From: Spirometra erinaceieuropaei
Taxonomy: Eukaryota > Platyhelminthes > Cestoda > Diphyllobothriidea > Diphyllobothriidae
Assembly: GCA_902702965.1 (NCBI GenBank)
Contig: CACRXP010000068.1
Span: 618,777 to 682,776 of the forward strand
Reading direction: 5' to 3'
Length of the DNA: 64,000 nt
A program made the position numbers and the translations under genes. Within the stretch, counting starts at the first letter, position 1, and each line of letters begins with the position of its first letter. Shown piece after piece: positions 1 to 10,400 of the stretch. Below the pieces are notes generated by a model. That model worked only from the letters and a program-made list of their open reading frames with translations. It was not told the DNA's origin and did no database searches.

Positions 1-215
1 TACGACAAATACACAGGGAAATGGGATGGCCATTTCCGGCTTATTAACTGTCGTCAGCCAGCCATAGTCAACCCCGAAGTGTGGAACATCTGGGGCTCGA
101 TCGCGCGACCTGTTGGTAAGAAGTCCAACGCCTCTAACCACCGAGCCACGGTCTCGTTGTTATGTCGGTTGCGATCGGGATGCTCACCGATCGTCTTTAC
201 GGAACTTACTCACAG
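1..215 (-). mobile_element. tRNA-derived SINE, truncated at window edge
   Basis: Read on the minus strand, this starts with a tRNA-like head: an A-box-like TGGCTCGGTGG (about 135-145) and a B-box-like GATCGAGCCCC (about 92-102). It then runs into the body seen in the other copies of this window (GGGTTGACTATGGCTGGCTG, then TAATAAGCCGGAAATGGCC). The body leaves the window at position 1. Just upstream on the minus strand (170-215) is a segment resembling the distal SINE tail (TTCCGTAAAGACGATCGGTGAG), as if a second copy lay head to tail. The family is recognised by internal comparison only; no published family name is claimed. Confidence 0.75.
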
Positions 216-1114
216 TTATTTCATGGTTGATGTTCACGGAATTAAACAAGGCAAGTTGAAACTGGAGTTCAGATACCAGAAAACACACGGGGAAGACTGG
301 CGAACACGTTAATGAGCCGAACACCTCGCAGCTGCATCAGGCAGCAGCATAAGATAGGCAAAACCAGCGTGTCTGGGCTTTTAGCTTGTACCTATGCTGT
401 CAGGAGGTAAATAATTGTACACTTTTATCCTACTGGCTGCCTGTTGGCGGTTTGTGAGGATTATGCGGTTACGCCGTAGTAGCTGATGAATTTCGGTCCC
501 AATATTAGTATTAGATTTCGGACCGTGTATGTAGAGGTCTGTCCCGAAGGATTTACTCCAAATTCGCGCATTAATTTCCTCCGAACTCAAACGAGGCAGT
601 AAAAAACCACTTGAAAGTCGCAGTAATCGGTGGCTATCTATTGCGTGTAGTCTGCAATTTACAGCTATGAAGTGTCCGGTCGGCATATGCGACGTAGCTA
701 CAAGTGACGACTGCGTGATAATGGTGTAGCCCGTGTCCCGGCGGACATTTTTAATAATAATTTCTTTCGGCAAAGTCCACCGATACCTGATGAATTTTAA
801 CACAGGTTGAGCTCGAAATACGAGTGGAGGCTACGTCGGTTAAGTAAATCCGAGACGGAAAATCCGAATAAAAGAGATGGCAACTCAGGCTTATGTCCCC
901 AGCTACCAGAATATAGGCTTCATCATATGCAAGGGTCTTCACCGACCGAATCTATTGGTCCTGGTTTATAAAATCAGAACGGTTACGATTTTTATTCTGT
1001 TGCCCTTCCCCGACGTAGATAGTTTGACAATAAATACACCATACAAGTCTGAAGTGCCATATAATGTTGCAATTTAGGATCTATTGGTCAAGCCGTCAAG
1101 AACTGTATATGAAT
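216..1114. other. No recognised gene; long open frame on minus strand
   Basis: Nothing recognisable. The minus strand holds a 140-codon open frame (381-803) overlapped by a 63-codon frame (751-942). The deduced proteins show no motif I recognise and no splice sites that would make an exon convincing. It could be chance or an old element. Confidence 0.3.
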
Positions 1115-1290
1115 AACTGTATCCGTCAGTTCGACCGTCGATTTCGACGAGTTCCGCTGTGTGCTCTAAAACAGGGCGGGAGGAGGGATGGTGATTTGCG
1201 CGTGAACTAACTTATATTGACAGCAGACTTGCGAAGCATCTACCACACTCTCTCCTCCCCACCTGGTCCTCACTGTAGCGGCTAAGCGGT
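1115..1290 (+). repeat. Dispersed repeat R, copy a (head only)
   Basis: The stretch beginning GACCGTCGATTTCGACGAG, with an ACTTGCGAAGCATCTACCAC block about 100 bases later, matches the head of repeat R copy b at about 2,650. The two copies then diverge at about 1,285. It is non-coding as far as can be seen. Confidence 0.55.
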
Positions 1291-1384
1291 GATGGTGTAC
1301 GCTCAGTACGCCACAACTCCAGGCCATATCCGAAGTTGTTAGAAGCAGGACGCCATTTGGTTAGGACACTTTATTCTGTACAGA

Positions 1385-1760
1385 ATAGTGAAGGGGAAAG
1401 TTGGCAACCGGACGAGGATGCGTCCGCCGCCGCCGCGGAGGCGGCGTCCGCGAGAGCGACGAGCCCTGTGTCGCCGAAGGTCGCCGCTGCAAAAGTGTCG
1501 TGGTATTTTGTTTACGCTAGTGGACTGTTTTCGCCTGTCTTACCAATCAGCGATAGGAGTTGCGTTGATTGGCTCCGAGCCCACGCGAAGGTAGTGATAA
1601 GCCTCGCGTGGTGCAGGCAGAGAATCGACCGAATGCGTGGTGCAGACAGTGAATTGCAACGAGACAAATCGAAGCCGGGCCGACGTGCGTGCCATAGCAG
1701 GCTGTCGCTAGAACGTTGACGCAGGCGCTAGCGAGAGGCGCGACGTAGCCATTATGGCTG
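1385..1760. promoter_or_regulatory. CpG-dense block with hairpin and paired CCAAT boxes
   Basis: This is a GC-rich, CpG-dense island in an AT-rich neighbourhood. It contains a near-perfect inverted repeat around CCGCCGCCGCGGAGGCGGCG (about 1,423-1,450). It also has a CCAAT box (CCAATCAG, about 1,542) closely followed by an inverted one (GATTGG, about 1,567). A 127-codon open frame (1,336-1,719) spans it, but its Ala/Arg-rich product looks like a by-product of base composition. It may be a CpG-type promoter or a GC-rich repeat; no transcript start can be shown. Confidence 0.25.
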
Positions 1761-2649
1761 TCCGCTACAAAACTCTATACCGCTCCATGAACGTGGCAAC
1801 TCCCAATGTCATTGGCTAATTCTGTTCTTAATACCTGCGAGAACAGTACCAGCAGAACCAACCACCAGGGATGTCGTCCCATATTAAGGTCCGCATTCCT
1901 AAACCGTGCACTTCCTACTGGGGCCCGAATCGTCTAGGTGTTGAACCTCCGCCGTGCAATCACGGTTCAGTATGCTTACATTTTGAACCATATCAATGGC
2001 ACTGAGTCCCCATTATGTTACCGTGTAAGGTTGCAACATTTTATTTCTTCTGCCGGTTTATGGCCTACGCTGTCGCCAGATAAATAAGTAAAGTAGGCAT
2101 ATTTTAAACTGCATCATTTTCGGGAAAGAAATCAAATAGCGGCTGAACCACTGTGGTACAATGAAATAAACTTGCCGAACAGGCTGTTGAGAGTACCATT
2201 TTCCGAGGTCGCTCACCAAATGCGAGCGTCTACCCAACAAATGAAGGGATCAACCGTGTGAGCATGGATTTCAGAGGACAAGGTTGGATTTATTTGACTC
2301 TCGTTCTCCAGACTGGGTTCATTAGGCGCATTAAGTAACATCGACAAGATGCTAGTGCGACTGTAATATGATCTCCCCTTTACTTCTGACCCGCGTATTC
2401 TCGTTCACTCATCCAGACAGAACCTCGCATCACCGACAGCTCTCATGGAGGTAGACAGACTGACTGTGCATACGCCGACAGCTCCCTTCAAGCTTATTGT
2501 TAAAGGTCAGTCCATTGGTTAATTGCTCTCTCTCTCCGCAGCATGTACATTATAATTGAATTGGTTTTAATCCGTTATTGATCTAAAATGGGCGTTTTTC
2601 GCCGTGCTTGATAAGGCAGACTGTATAAAAAGGCATAATGGTAGTCCAA
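1761..2649. other. No recognised gene
   Basis: Nothing recognisable except a pyrimidine tract ending in CCGCAG at about 2,526-2,541. It looks like a splice acceptor but is followed by only a short open stretch. Confidence 0.3.
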
Positions 2650-3140
2650 CTACAACAGTTTGACCGTCGATTCCGACAATGTCCAACGTGCGCTCCACAG
2701 CAAGGTGCATCAGACGCAGCCACTTGTGCGTGAATTAGTTTATAGTGATAGTGGACTTGCGCAGAATCTAGCGCACTCCCCCATCCCATTCCCCACCTGG
2801 ACCCGGTGTCAAGAAAACCGGAGGCAGAGGAGGAGGGCGTAGATGGCTGTCAGAGCCGGACCCGCACCTAGGCGTGCCATCACAACCCCTGATCCACAGC
2901 ATACACTTGACCAGGATTCTTCACCTACAACAAAAACAATACCCAACAGGGGTCAGAAGAACGAGGATGATGACTGGGCAGCCATGCCCATCACTTGTAT
3001 AGCCAGCGGGAGCGAAAGTGCATCTACCGGCAGGGAACCAGGTGTCAGGGAACTGCCAGCGCACACCAGGCTGCGAGGGCCATGGTTTGCTCATACTGAC
3101 ATATCACACGCTTTCAGACCTTTTGACCTGATTGGCTTTA
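2650..3140 (+). repeat. Dispersed repeat R, copy b
   Basis: Copy b starts with TTTGACCGTCGATTCCGAC like copy a. It carries the GGAGGCAGAGGAGGAGGGCG block and CCGCACCTAGGCGTGCC shared with the copies at 48,500 and 62,595. Its distal half, from about 2,910, is nearly the same as 3,665-3,895 (GGGTCAGAAG.ACGAGGATGA, then GACTGGGCAGCCATGCCCA). Open frames across it (2,660-2,842 and 2,843-3,193) are not recognised as protein families. Confidence 0.6.
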
Positions 3141-3574
3141 CTAAATGTTTTATGAAAACTTATGCCTATACTTCCTGCACCGAGGGCACATAGACGAGGT
3201 AACTTCAGTGAACATATTTGTCATTTTTTGCCTCAATCAAACTAAAACATGTTAACCGCCCTACTGTCCACTCCCAAACTGATGCTGCAATGACTGATTG
3301 GAGGGAATAGTCTTCTCCAAGGGACGAAGTGAACATTTATTCAGTTCCATTCTCTTGGCCGAAGATTGGCGCATTTAACGCATAATTATGCTTAATTGAT
3401 TGTCGCCATTCTTTATTTGGTTGTCTTCTTATCCACCTACCAGCCGCCAAGACCATGTTCAATTTCAGAAAAAGCATTCCTGCTACTGGCACGAAGGAAT
3501 TTGCCAGCGTTATAGGGTTGCAACACGCCTTCACATTGTGACGTAAACCAGATCTCTTATTTTATGAAACGAAG

Positions 3575-3895
3575 AGGAAGAAGACCGGAGGCGGGGGAGG
3601 GCGCAGATGGATGAGACGGTTGAACTCCCACCATGGCATCCGACTCCACAGCCCCTGGTCTACACAACAAATGACCAGGTTTTTGATCAACAACAGTAGC
3701 AGCAACAAAAACAACAACAACACCCCGACGGGGGTCAGAAGGACGAGGATGAAGACTGGGCAGCCATGCCCACCACCTGTATATCCAGCGGAAGCGCACG
3801 CGCATCTCCCGACAGGGAACCAGGTGTCAGGGAACTGCCAGCGCCTACCAGGCCGCAAGGGCCATGGTTTGCTGATACTGGCATAGCACACACTG
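3575..3895 (+). repeat. Dispersed repeat R, copy c (distal half)
   Basis: This is a close duplicate of the distal half of copy b, with the same order of blocks: GGAGGCGGGGGAGGGCG, then GACTGGGCAGCCATGCCCA, then CAGGGAACCAGGTGTCAGGG, then GGGCCATGGTTTGCT. An inserted CAACAA-rich stretch (about 3,690-3,722) differs from copy b, which suggests replication slippage. The intervening 3,140-3,575 holds nothing recognised. Confidence 0.6.
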
Positions 3896-4146
3896 TACCC
3901 AACTACAATGTAAATGCCATCGAGACTTACCTTGTTTAGGAAACTTGTAAAATCTTCCTGCGGATGGAATTTACTTTGTTACCTCATTGTTGATATACTG
4001 CCGTCTCTGCAATAAAGTTTGTTTTACAACCACAGAATACTTTGAGCAGGCCAGAACGGCAGACGAGACTGATGCATTGTTATCTTTCCTTAATTTTTAA
4101 AAGGCAAGTTCAGTTTCACAATTCGTATTCCATCATATCCACTATA

Positions 4147-5131
4147 CAGTGAGTGACCGATCTCATGAAATGTTTGCTGAAATTCTGAAATGCATTTCGA
4201 TTAGGAAGTATTACTTAAGCGCCGTTGTTATATTGATTATCTTGTGACATAATTCTATAATATTTCGGACTCAGCAGCATGTCAGCTTTTGAATAAACTG
4301 CTTTCCGATCTCTTGTAGAAACCGTACCCGGAAAAATGACTACATAAATAACATGAATTTTTCCCATTGATTTTTGATGTTCTTGCGAATTCAAATATAT
4401 CCTATAGAAACCATGAAAAATATGCTTCCCTCCAGTCAATTAATGGAGATTCACGTTTGTTTTATAATTAATACCCAAGGAGGGAATATAATAAGGCTTT
4501 AACAAGTTTCTTATTATGAGATTTTTTAAGATCGCGCAAAGTCCATTCACATAGCGTCGTGCCTGGCCGTTTACCACAGCTCCTCATGAAATGTACAACA
4601 TAGTCCGATTCCATTATACACTTTTATGGAATCGGTATGATATCTTTCTAAAGGCATAGAAAATAGGTGATTTTCTTCACGCGGGACGCATGCAACTTGT
4701 AGACTGAAATCACTAAGCGCTAATGCAGCAAACGATCAGGCTCTAAATAAGTCGGCAATTTTAAAACTATCTAAAACCTAATTTTACTCCTTTTTTAAAA
4801 TATAAACTATAAAGCAGAAGTGATTCTCTATTAATTGACTGGAGGAAAGCATATTGTTCCGTGGTTTCTATAATATCTGTTTGAATTTGCAAGAACATCA
4901 AAAATCAATGGGAAAAATTCATGCTAATTATGTAGTCATTTTTTTCCGAGTACGGTTTCTACAGGAGATCGAGAAACAGTGTATTCAAAAGCTGACATGC
5001 TGCCCAGTCCGAAATATTATAGGATTATGCCACAATATAATCAGTATTACAACCCCACCTAAATAATCCTTCCTAATCTAAAACGTATTTCAGAATTTCA
5101 GCCAATATTTCATGAGATCGGTCACTCAGGG
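4147..5131. mobile_element. Fold-back (long-TIR) element FB1 with TA target duplication
   Basis: The left end CAGTGAGTGACCGATCTCATG is mirrored by the right end CATGAGATCGGTCACTCAGGG. Both ends are flanked by TA (4,145 and 5,132). The arms stay complementary for about 350 bases inward, for example CTCCAGTCAATTAATGGAGA on the left against TCTATTAATTGACTGGAGG on the right. A unique centre of about 250 bases lies between them. There is no transposase frame, so this is a non-autonomous element. TA duplication and the CAGT-type end suggest mobilisation by a Tc1/mariner-type transposase, which is inference. Confidence 0.85.
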
Positions 5132-5179
5132 TATTTTCATACTGCAAGGCAACCTAAAAAGAAGATATTCGCAGTCGAC

Positions 5180-6020
5180 GCAAATTGAATGGAATTGGTG
5201 AAAAAAAACTTAACTTGCTCCTCGAAGAGGCATTAGGAGGGACGCTGCTGCCGCTGAGCACCGTCGACTTTATGCTAAACAAAACTACTTACACCGAAAT
5301 TCGAAGCGGCGCAAGTTCGACAGAATCTCGGCCGACATCTCTCGCTCATCACCAGTCGGTTGGGAGGTCAAGTGCAAGAAGGCGAACAACAACATATTCG
5401 GCGGCATGCACAACTGGTTTATTAGTTGACGTCCTCAAAGCGACAATGATGGAAACAGAGACGAAATGCAAGCTGAGGAGTCCTAATCGAACCTGACAGC
5501 CGCCGAGAAACGAGTGCTGGTTAAGCGGACACATTATATAGGCATTCATTACAATGTCTCTAATCCAAATTTTGACAGAAGAACACTGAAAGCAGGTATA
5601 TTCACAACCTTATTACTACCAGTGTTGTGTAGTCAATTCACCTGAAAAAACAGCCGAACCCGAAATCCACAGCTCAGGCACAGCATTTAGAAATCCGGAG
5701 AAGGCCTACAGCGCGCGTTACTAGGCAATCAGTTAAGACTAGCTGACCATCATTGCTGTTCTCGTCGTTCAAAATGTTTACGGCGACAAACGAAACAATA
5801 TTGACGAAAGCAACAAATGCGATGCAGGTACTAGATTTAAATAACACCGAACATCCAAACAGCTCCCAAAACAACAATGTGAGCACATTATCGGCCTGGT
5901 GGGAGGTCTTTGGTGAACAGGGACACGTTTATAAAGTACGATGTCTTTAACGAATTTTCAGCGCAAATGGCTACCCTGACAACTTTGTCAACTAGTGGGT
6001 GTAAAACTGAGCAGAGAGTC
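5180..6020 (+). pseudogene. Decayed Penelope-like element fragment (PLE-3-like/PLE-1-like)
   Basis: Two pieces are visible. A frame near 5,486-5,650 reads NLTAAEKRVLVKR, resembling the N-terminal region of PLE proteins. At about 5,796-5,990 the DNA matches PLE-1 at 37,420-37,620: CGAAAGCAACAAATGCGATG corresponds to the K-A-T-N-x-M-Q-V segment after the RT domain, and ATGGCTACCCTGACAACTTT to the G-Y-P-x-N-F-V segment. The RT core between the pieces is missing. Stops and frameshifts break it throughout, so no product is expected. Confidence 0.6.
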
Positions 6021-6857
6021 TAAAGCTCACCGGCTTTAAATTTCCTCAAGCACTCAAGTAGTTTACCATCATCTAGAAGACCGTCAGTCACCTGCATTGG
6101 TAACCTGGCTTTGGGGTTGCACGTTGGCCTGAAGCAACAACTAAGCGACAAGTTACAAGACGGGAATACTCGCAGCAGTGGCAGCAAATGTTTGTAATCG
6201 TTAATCGCTTCTGGCGCAGTATTTAGAAGGCGAGTACGTAGAAAAATCTGGACACGTACACCGGACGTGAGGGACCGAACACGCAAGTGTGGGTCAGACC
6301 TTCCAATCTGTTTACAAACGTTCGAATTGCGGACTGCTTGAGTCCTGGATTGCTAGCCCGCAGTCGTCAACAAGCTTTATAGTTTAACTACTCCTTGCTC
6401 GGCTGTCAGACTTTGCCTGGTTAAGCTAAGTAGTAGTACGATGATTGCGAGGATGAACGCTGCCTTTAATGATAATATTGGTGACCCAAATTGGTACTTG
6501 GTTATTACGTTAGTCACCGACACCGATCATGCAGTCGCTACTATTAATGACTCGAATAAGGCAGTTAAGCCACTGTCATACCACGTAAAACCACCTCCGA
6601 TCATGGCAGGAAAAGACAACGTTCATATTGATCTCTTTGTGCAGCAACTGCCGTTATGGATACCACATCCCCTATCGGCCTGCTCGTCGTACATTTTGCT
6701 ATCTTTGATCATAGACTCAATGAGTCTGTGGCGCCAGTCGGCGAAAACTTTTGTTCGAAGAATCGAGTCTGGTTACTTTAAGCTATTTTCCAGAATGCCC
6801 ACTTTCTCGATATCTTATGAGCTGCGTGAGGTATCCTCTAATAAACACGTGGAAATA
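6021..6857. other. No recognised gene
   Basis: A plus-strand open frame at 6,441-6,878 (145 codons) runs into the left end of the next fold-back element, which argues against a real gene. Nothing else is recognisable. Confidence 0.3.
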
Positions 6858-7852
6858 TGCAGAAGGTGGGCTAACTGATGCCATGTCAACCGAAATTCCG
6901 AAATTCGTTTTCGTTTCGAAAAGATTAATTAAGTAAACTTGTAAAACCTATCATCCTGCATCATAATTCTATAATACTTCGGCCATCTAAGGATGTTGGC
7001 TTTCAAACAAACTTCTGTTCGGTAGCATGCAAGAATTTCACTTCGTAAAAATGACTAAATAAGCAGCATGCATTGTTCATATTGATTTTTGATGGCCTTA
7101 AAAAATCAATTATATTTCATGGAAAACATGCATATAAATATTCACTTTTTTACCCATTCAGTAGAAAACTACGTCTTCTCTCAATATTACACTCGAAAGA
7201 AGAGTATGAATGGGTTTTAAAAAGTTTATAATTGAAAGAATTTTGAAAACCGTGGAATGGCCGTTCATAAAACGTCATGTCTCTGCATTTACTTGTGTTG
7301 CTTGCAAAGGTAACAGTATGGCTGAAATTCATTGCTAAATTTTATGAATTCCATATAGTCTCCTCTTAATATTTAGCAAAATTTACGGTTTTTCGTACGC
7401 GGAAATTATATGGCTTGTAGTTTGGAAACCCTGAATACAAGTGTAAGGATATGTCGGTTTCAAAATTATTCGGCAATTAGGAAAGGCTTTTTAAACCGAA
7501 TTATATCCTTCCTTTGAGTATTAAATTAGAAAAAGACGTAGTTTTTTAACCAAATAAGCAAAAGAACGAATATTTTTATGCATCGTTTCAATGAAATATA
7601 ATTGACTTTCTAGGGACATCGAAGATCAATGAGAAAAATTCATGCTACTTATGTAGTCATTTTTTACAAAGCGTCCTTTTTGCATGCAGCCGAAAAGAAG
7701 TTTGTTTGAAAGATAACATTCTGAGGTAACCGAATTAGTATAGAATTATGGCGCATGATGATGGGTTTTACAACCCACCTTAATTAATGTTTTAGAAACG
7801 AAAATGTATTTTGGAATTTTGGCTGACATTTCATGAGATGACTCACCTACTC
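6858..7852. mobile_element. Fold-back element FB-B1
   Basis: The left terminus AGAAGGTGGGCTAACTGATG then TGTCAACCGAAATTCCGAAA is mirrored on the right by TTTTGGCTGACATTTCATGA then GATGACTCACCTACTC. TA flanks both ends (6,856 and 7,853). Internal arms also pair, e.g. GTAAAAATGACTAAATAAGCAGCATG against CATGCTACTTATGTAGTCATTTTTTAC-type sequence. It has the same layout as FB1 with diverged sequence, and encodes no protein. Confidence 0.8.
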
Positions 7853-9188
7853 TACATAAGGTTTAAGTGATATAAGTAGCGTGCAATTTTACAATACTCT
7901 AAACTGACAAATATTTCTTAAACAGGAAAATGTATTCAAGTTCCATGTGTAGTTCTGGGTAAAGAAGACGAAAGCTAACTAAGCGTCGAGGCACTTATTT
8001 TATTCCTCTGGACTGTCGAATGTTTCCAGCGGTTTGTCGTAGGAGATTACAGCAAAAACAGAAAATTGCCAGTTGTAGAGGTCAGTAACCAGGGAGCGCT
8101 AAATCAACGCATGGATGGTAAACTTGAACTCACAGCCACCATAGTATCTGGCCATGCTGGAAGCCAGACAAGCAAGGAATTGTTTTGAGCCTAGGCTTCG
8201 AATGTGATCTCAGGCGGTCAAAGTGTTGATCTGGCGTCGACGTACAAAACCCTGCGCAGTCACTGGTCGATAGCTGTCACGTGTTCTGTTGTTAATATCA
8301 TCTCTGACAGTGGACAATTTTATGAATTCGAAGGCTCAAAAATATTAGTTGTTTCTGAAAAAACACAATTCTGAATATCTTTGTGAAAGTTACCATAGTC
8401 CTCTTAAAGTTGGGTCCTAGAGGCATCCGTTCTAAGAGCAACATTTACATAAGAGCCAAACACCCTGTTCTTCCACATTTTGGCAGGTTATGGACCGGAT
8501 ATTTTTGGAACTTACTTGTCCCGCAACTTAATGTTGCTACCATACTCAAACAGTCTTCTGACTCCTCGAGCGCACTAAATGATTTCGATTAAGGTATTTT
8601 CTTTTGTCAGTTCCATTACACAGTGTCTTAGAATCACATGAAAACTATGGCCGAAATGAACTGACATAATTTCAAATCATCAGACAGCCATCTATTTATC
8701 TATTTACCTGGTAATCTAAAACATAAGTTTTAATTCATATCTATTCATTTTCAGTGTGCCTGATAAAGAATTCGTCAAACGCATAAGCCACTGTGTGCGG
8801 TATTTTGCCACGACGATTCTCACATATACCTGATGTAGAACGTAACCCCATAAGACTTCCCTTGAGAGAAGATCTTTAACGGAGTGAATTCCCGCAGAGA
8901 CTCTGTGAAATGGACCTACTAAAACGAATGTGCTAACGTTCGAAAAAATATCCTTTTGTGCACCTGCCGTCCCAGAGAGGCTTGGTGGATGAACTTTTTG
9001 GCTATAGTTTGCGCGAATTTCCTCTCGAAAAGTAGAAGGATCTGAACGTGTAGTTTACATCTCTTTCGAGAAGATTAGGAAGTGTCGCATCCCCGAGAAA
9101 TCTCCATTGCATCTGATCCTATGACTGTTCTTACGAAGCCGGTTTTTTCGTTCAAATAACTGTGTACCTTTTCACCAAATTATTTAGG
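7853..9188. other. No recognised gene
   Basis: AT-rich sequence. A 69-codon open frame at 8,383-8,592 has no recognisable family. No splice signals or repeat structure stand out. Confidence 0.3.
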
Positions 9189-9239
9189 CAATGTCATGAA
9201 GAAGGAGACACGATCGCTGGGCCAAGAGCCTTATTAGTC

Positions 9240-9290
9240 TGACGTTTCGGATTCCTGCTCGAATTCATCATCACAGACAACAGCAAGTAC
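9240..9290 (-). ncRNA. Hammerhead-like ribozyme, left arm, core mutated
   Basis: On the minus strand GTGATGA (9,268-9,274) stands where CTGATGA is expected. It is followed by the hairpin AATTC-GAGCAG-GAATCC and GAAACGTC. The C to G change hits conserved C3, which pairs with G8 in the active core, so this copy is predicted inactive. Confidence 0.55.
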
Positions 9291-9693
9291 GGGTGATTCA
9301 CGCACAATGGGCATCAGAATTTATAAGATGCAGTCGCCGTGCTACCGAATACCTATGAACATTTTCCCTCCCCCTCATAATCCGAGATCGTCGCACTTGG
9401 TGTGCTAATTGTTTGATGGCCGACATGCTCGTCATTAATTGCTACAATTTCATCACGTGCGCTGGATGTTGGTGTGATGATTGCCTCTGATGGTCGAGCA
9501 ATCAGTACACCAACATCCAACGCACGTAATGAAATAGCAGCATTTGACGACGCGAATGTCGGCCATCAAAAAATAAGCACACCAATTGCGACGATCCCGG
9601 ATGAAGGGGGAGCCGTGGATGTTCATAGGTATTCGGTAGCATGACGAGTGCATCCTACAAATACTGCAGCAGCATAGGCATGAACCACCCTTA

Positions 9694-9755
9694 TCTGCTT
9701 TTTTCTCTGATGATGGATTCGAGCAGGAATCCGAAGCGTCAGGCTAATAAGGCTC
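9694..9755 (+). ncRNA. Hammerhead-like ribozyme, right arm
   Basis: CTGATGA (9,707-9,713), stem II GGATTC-GAGCAG-GAATCC, then GAAG instead of GAAA (9,733-9,736) and CGTCAGGC. The last A of GAAA begins helix III, so the change to G weakens but need not abolish the fold. Confidence 0.55.
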
Positions 9756-10195
9756 TTGTCCCGGCGATCGTGCCTTCTGCTTCAATGTCATCCTAAACTT
9801 ATTTAAGTTATAACCGATCCTATCAGTAGTGCGTTGCTGGCCGACCCAGAGAACAATGCCCACCAGACGAAGGTCAGTCAAGTTTTCAGAAATGTGCCCA
9901 TTATGTCGGCAAAGTAATCAAAGCTCTCGCCCCATCGCGCACCCGCGACAGTAAAGACAGTCGTCACGCCCCCGGACAATCTCGCTTTGGGATGGCCCTG
10001 AAAATTTGTTCGAGCACTGCAGTGTGCATGGGTCCAATCCACATTGCATGCGTAAATAAGTCGGCGGCCAGGCCACCCAGTGAACCATCACGCCATCACG
10101 ATTATCAGTGCATCAAGTCCGCTCTTCCGCCGCACTGAGGTCGCAAACTGCACCAGAGTGATCAAGCTCCCCCTTACGATCCCGTAAAATTTAGT

Positions 10196-10400
10196 ATGAC
10201 TGACAACTGCTAATAAGCCAGAAATGGTAATTCCAGACTACTGTGTCTCTGTCGGTATTGCTATTCTGCCCATATCGTGCGTCTCTGGTCGGCTGCTAGT
10301 TCGGCTCGGAAGGGAGTACCCTAAGGCACAACGGGACGACTGAGTTTCGTAAAACGATCGGTGAGCTACCCTCTACTACAACAGTCAACGTTACCTACAC
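10196..10400 (+). mobile_element. SINE body/tail fragment
   Basis: It contains TATGACTGACAACTGCTAATAAGCC followed by AGAAATGG and ATTCCAGACTAC, TGTCTCTGTCGGTA, and the distal CACAACGGGACGACTGAG and CGATCGGTGAGC blocks. All appear in the same order as in the full copy at 24,045. The tRNA-like head is missing or too degraded to recognise upstream. Confidence 0.65.

Larger units (their letters stand above)
9198..9782. mobile_element. Coding-deleted PLE-1 derivative, palindromic, 9-bp TSD
   Basis: Two arms of about 285 bases are inverted copies of each other around an axis near 9,483 (GTTGGTGTGATGATTGC ... GCAATCAGTACACCAAC). The same arms occur as inverted termini of the coding PLE-1 at 35,568-38,462, so this is PLE-1 with all coding sequence removed. 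It is flanked by CAATGTCAT at 9,189-9,197 and 9,783-9,791, a 9-bp target duplication showing that the palindrome inserted as a unit. Each arm carries a hammerhead-like core. Confidence 0.85.

Noticed and set aside
381..803. 140-codon minus-strand open frame as a gene
   Set aside because: No recognised motif, no supporting splice or start context, and overlapping frames on the same strand. In a 64-kb AT-rich window a frame of this length can occur by chance or in a decayed element.
4215..5066. Open frames within FB1 on both strands (74 and 70 codons) as genes
   Set aside because: They are the same sequence read in opposite arms of the palindrome, so they reflect the inverted repeat and not coding.
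6441..6878. 145-codon plus-strand open frame as a gene
   Set aside because: It reads into the terminal inverted repeat of FB-B1, so the end of the frame is transposon sequence.
9198..9782. CRISPR-like or tandem repeat array
   Set aside because: The repeat is a single inverted pair with a target duplication, and the genome is eukaryotic.
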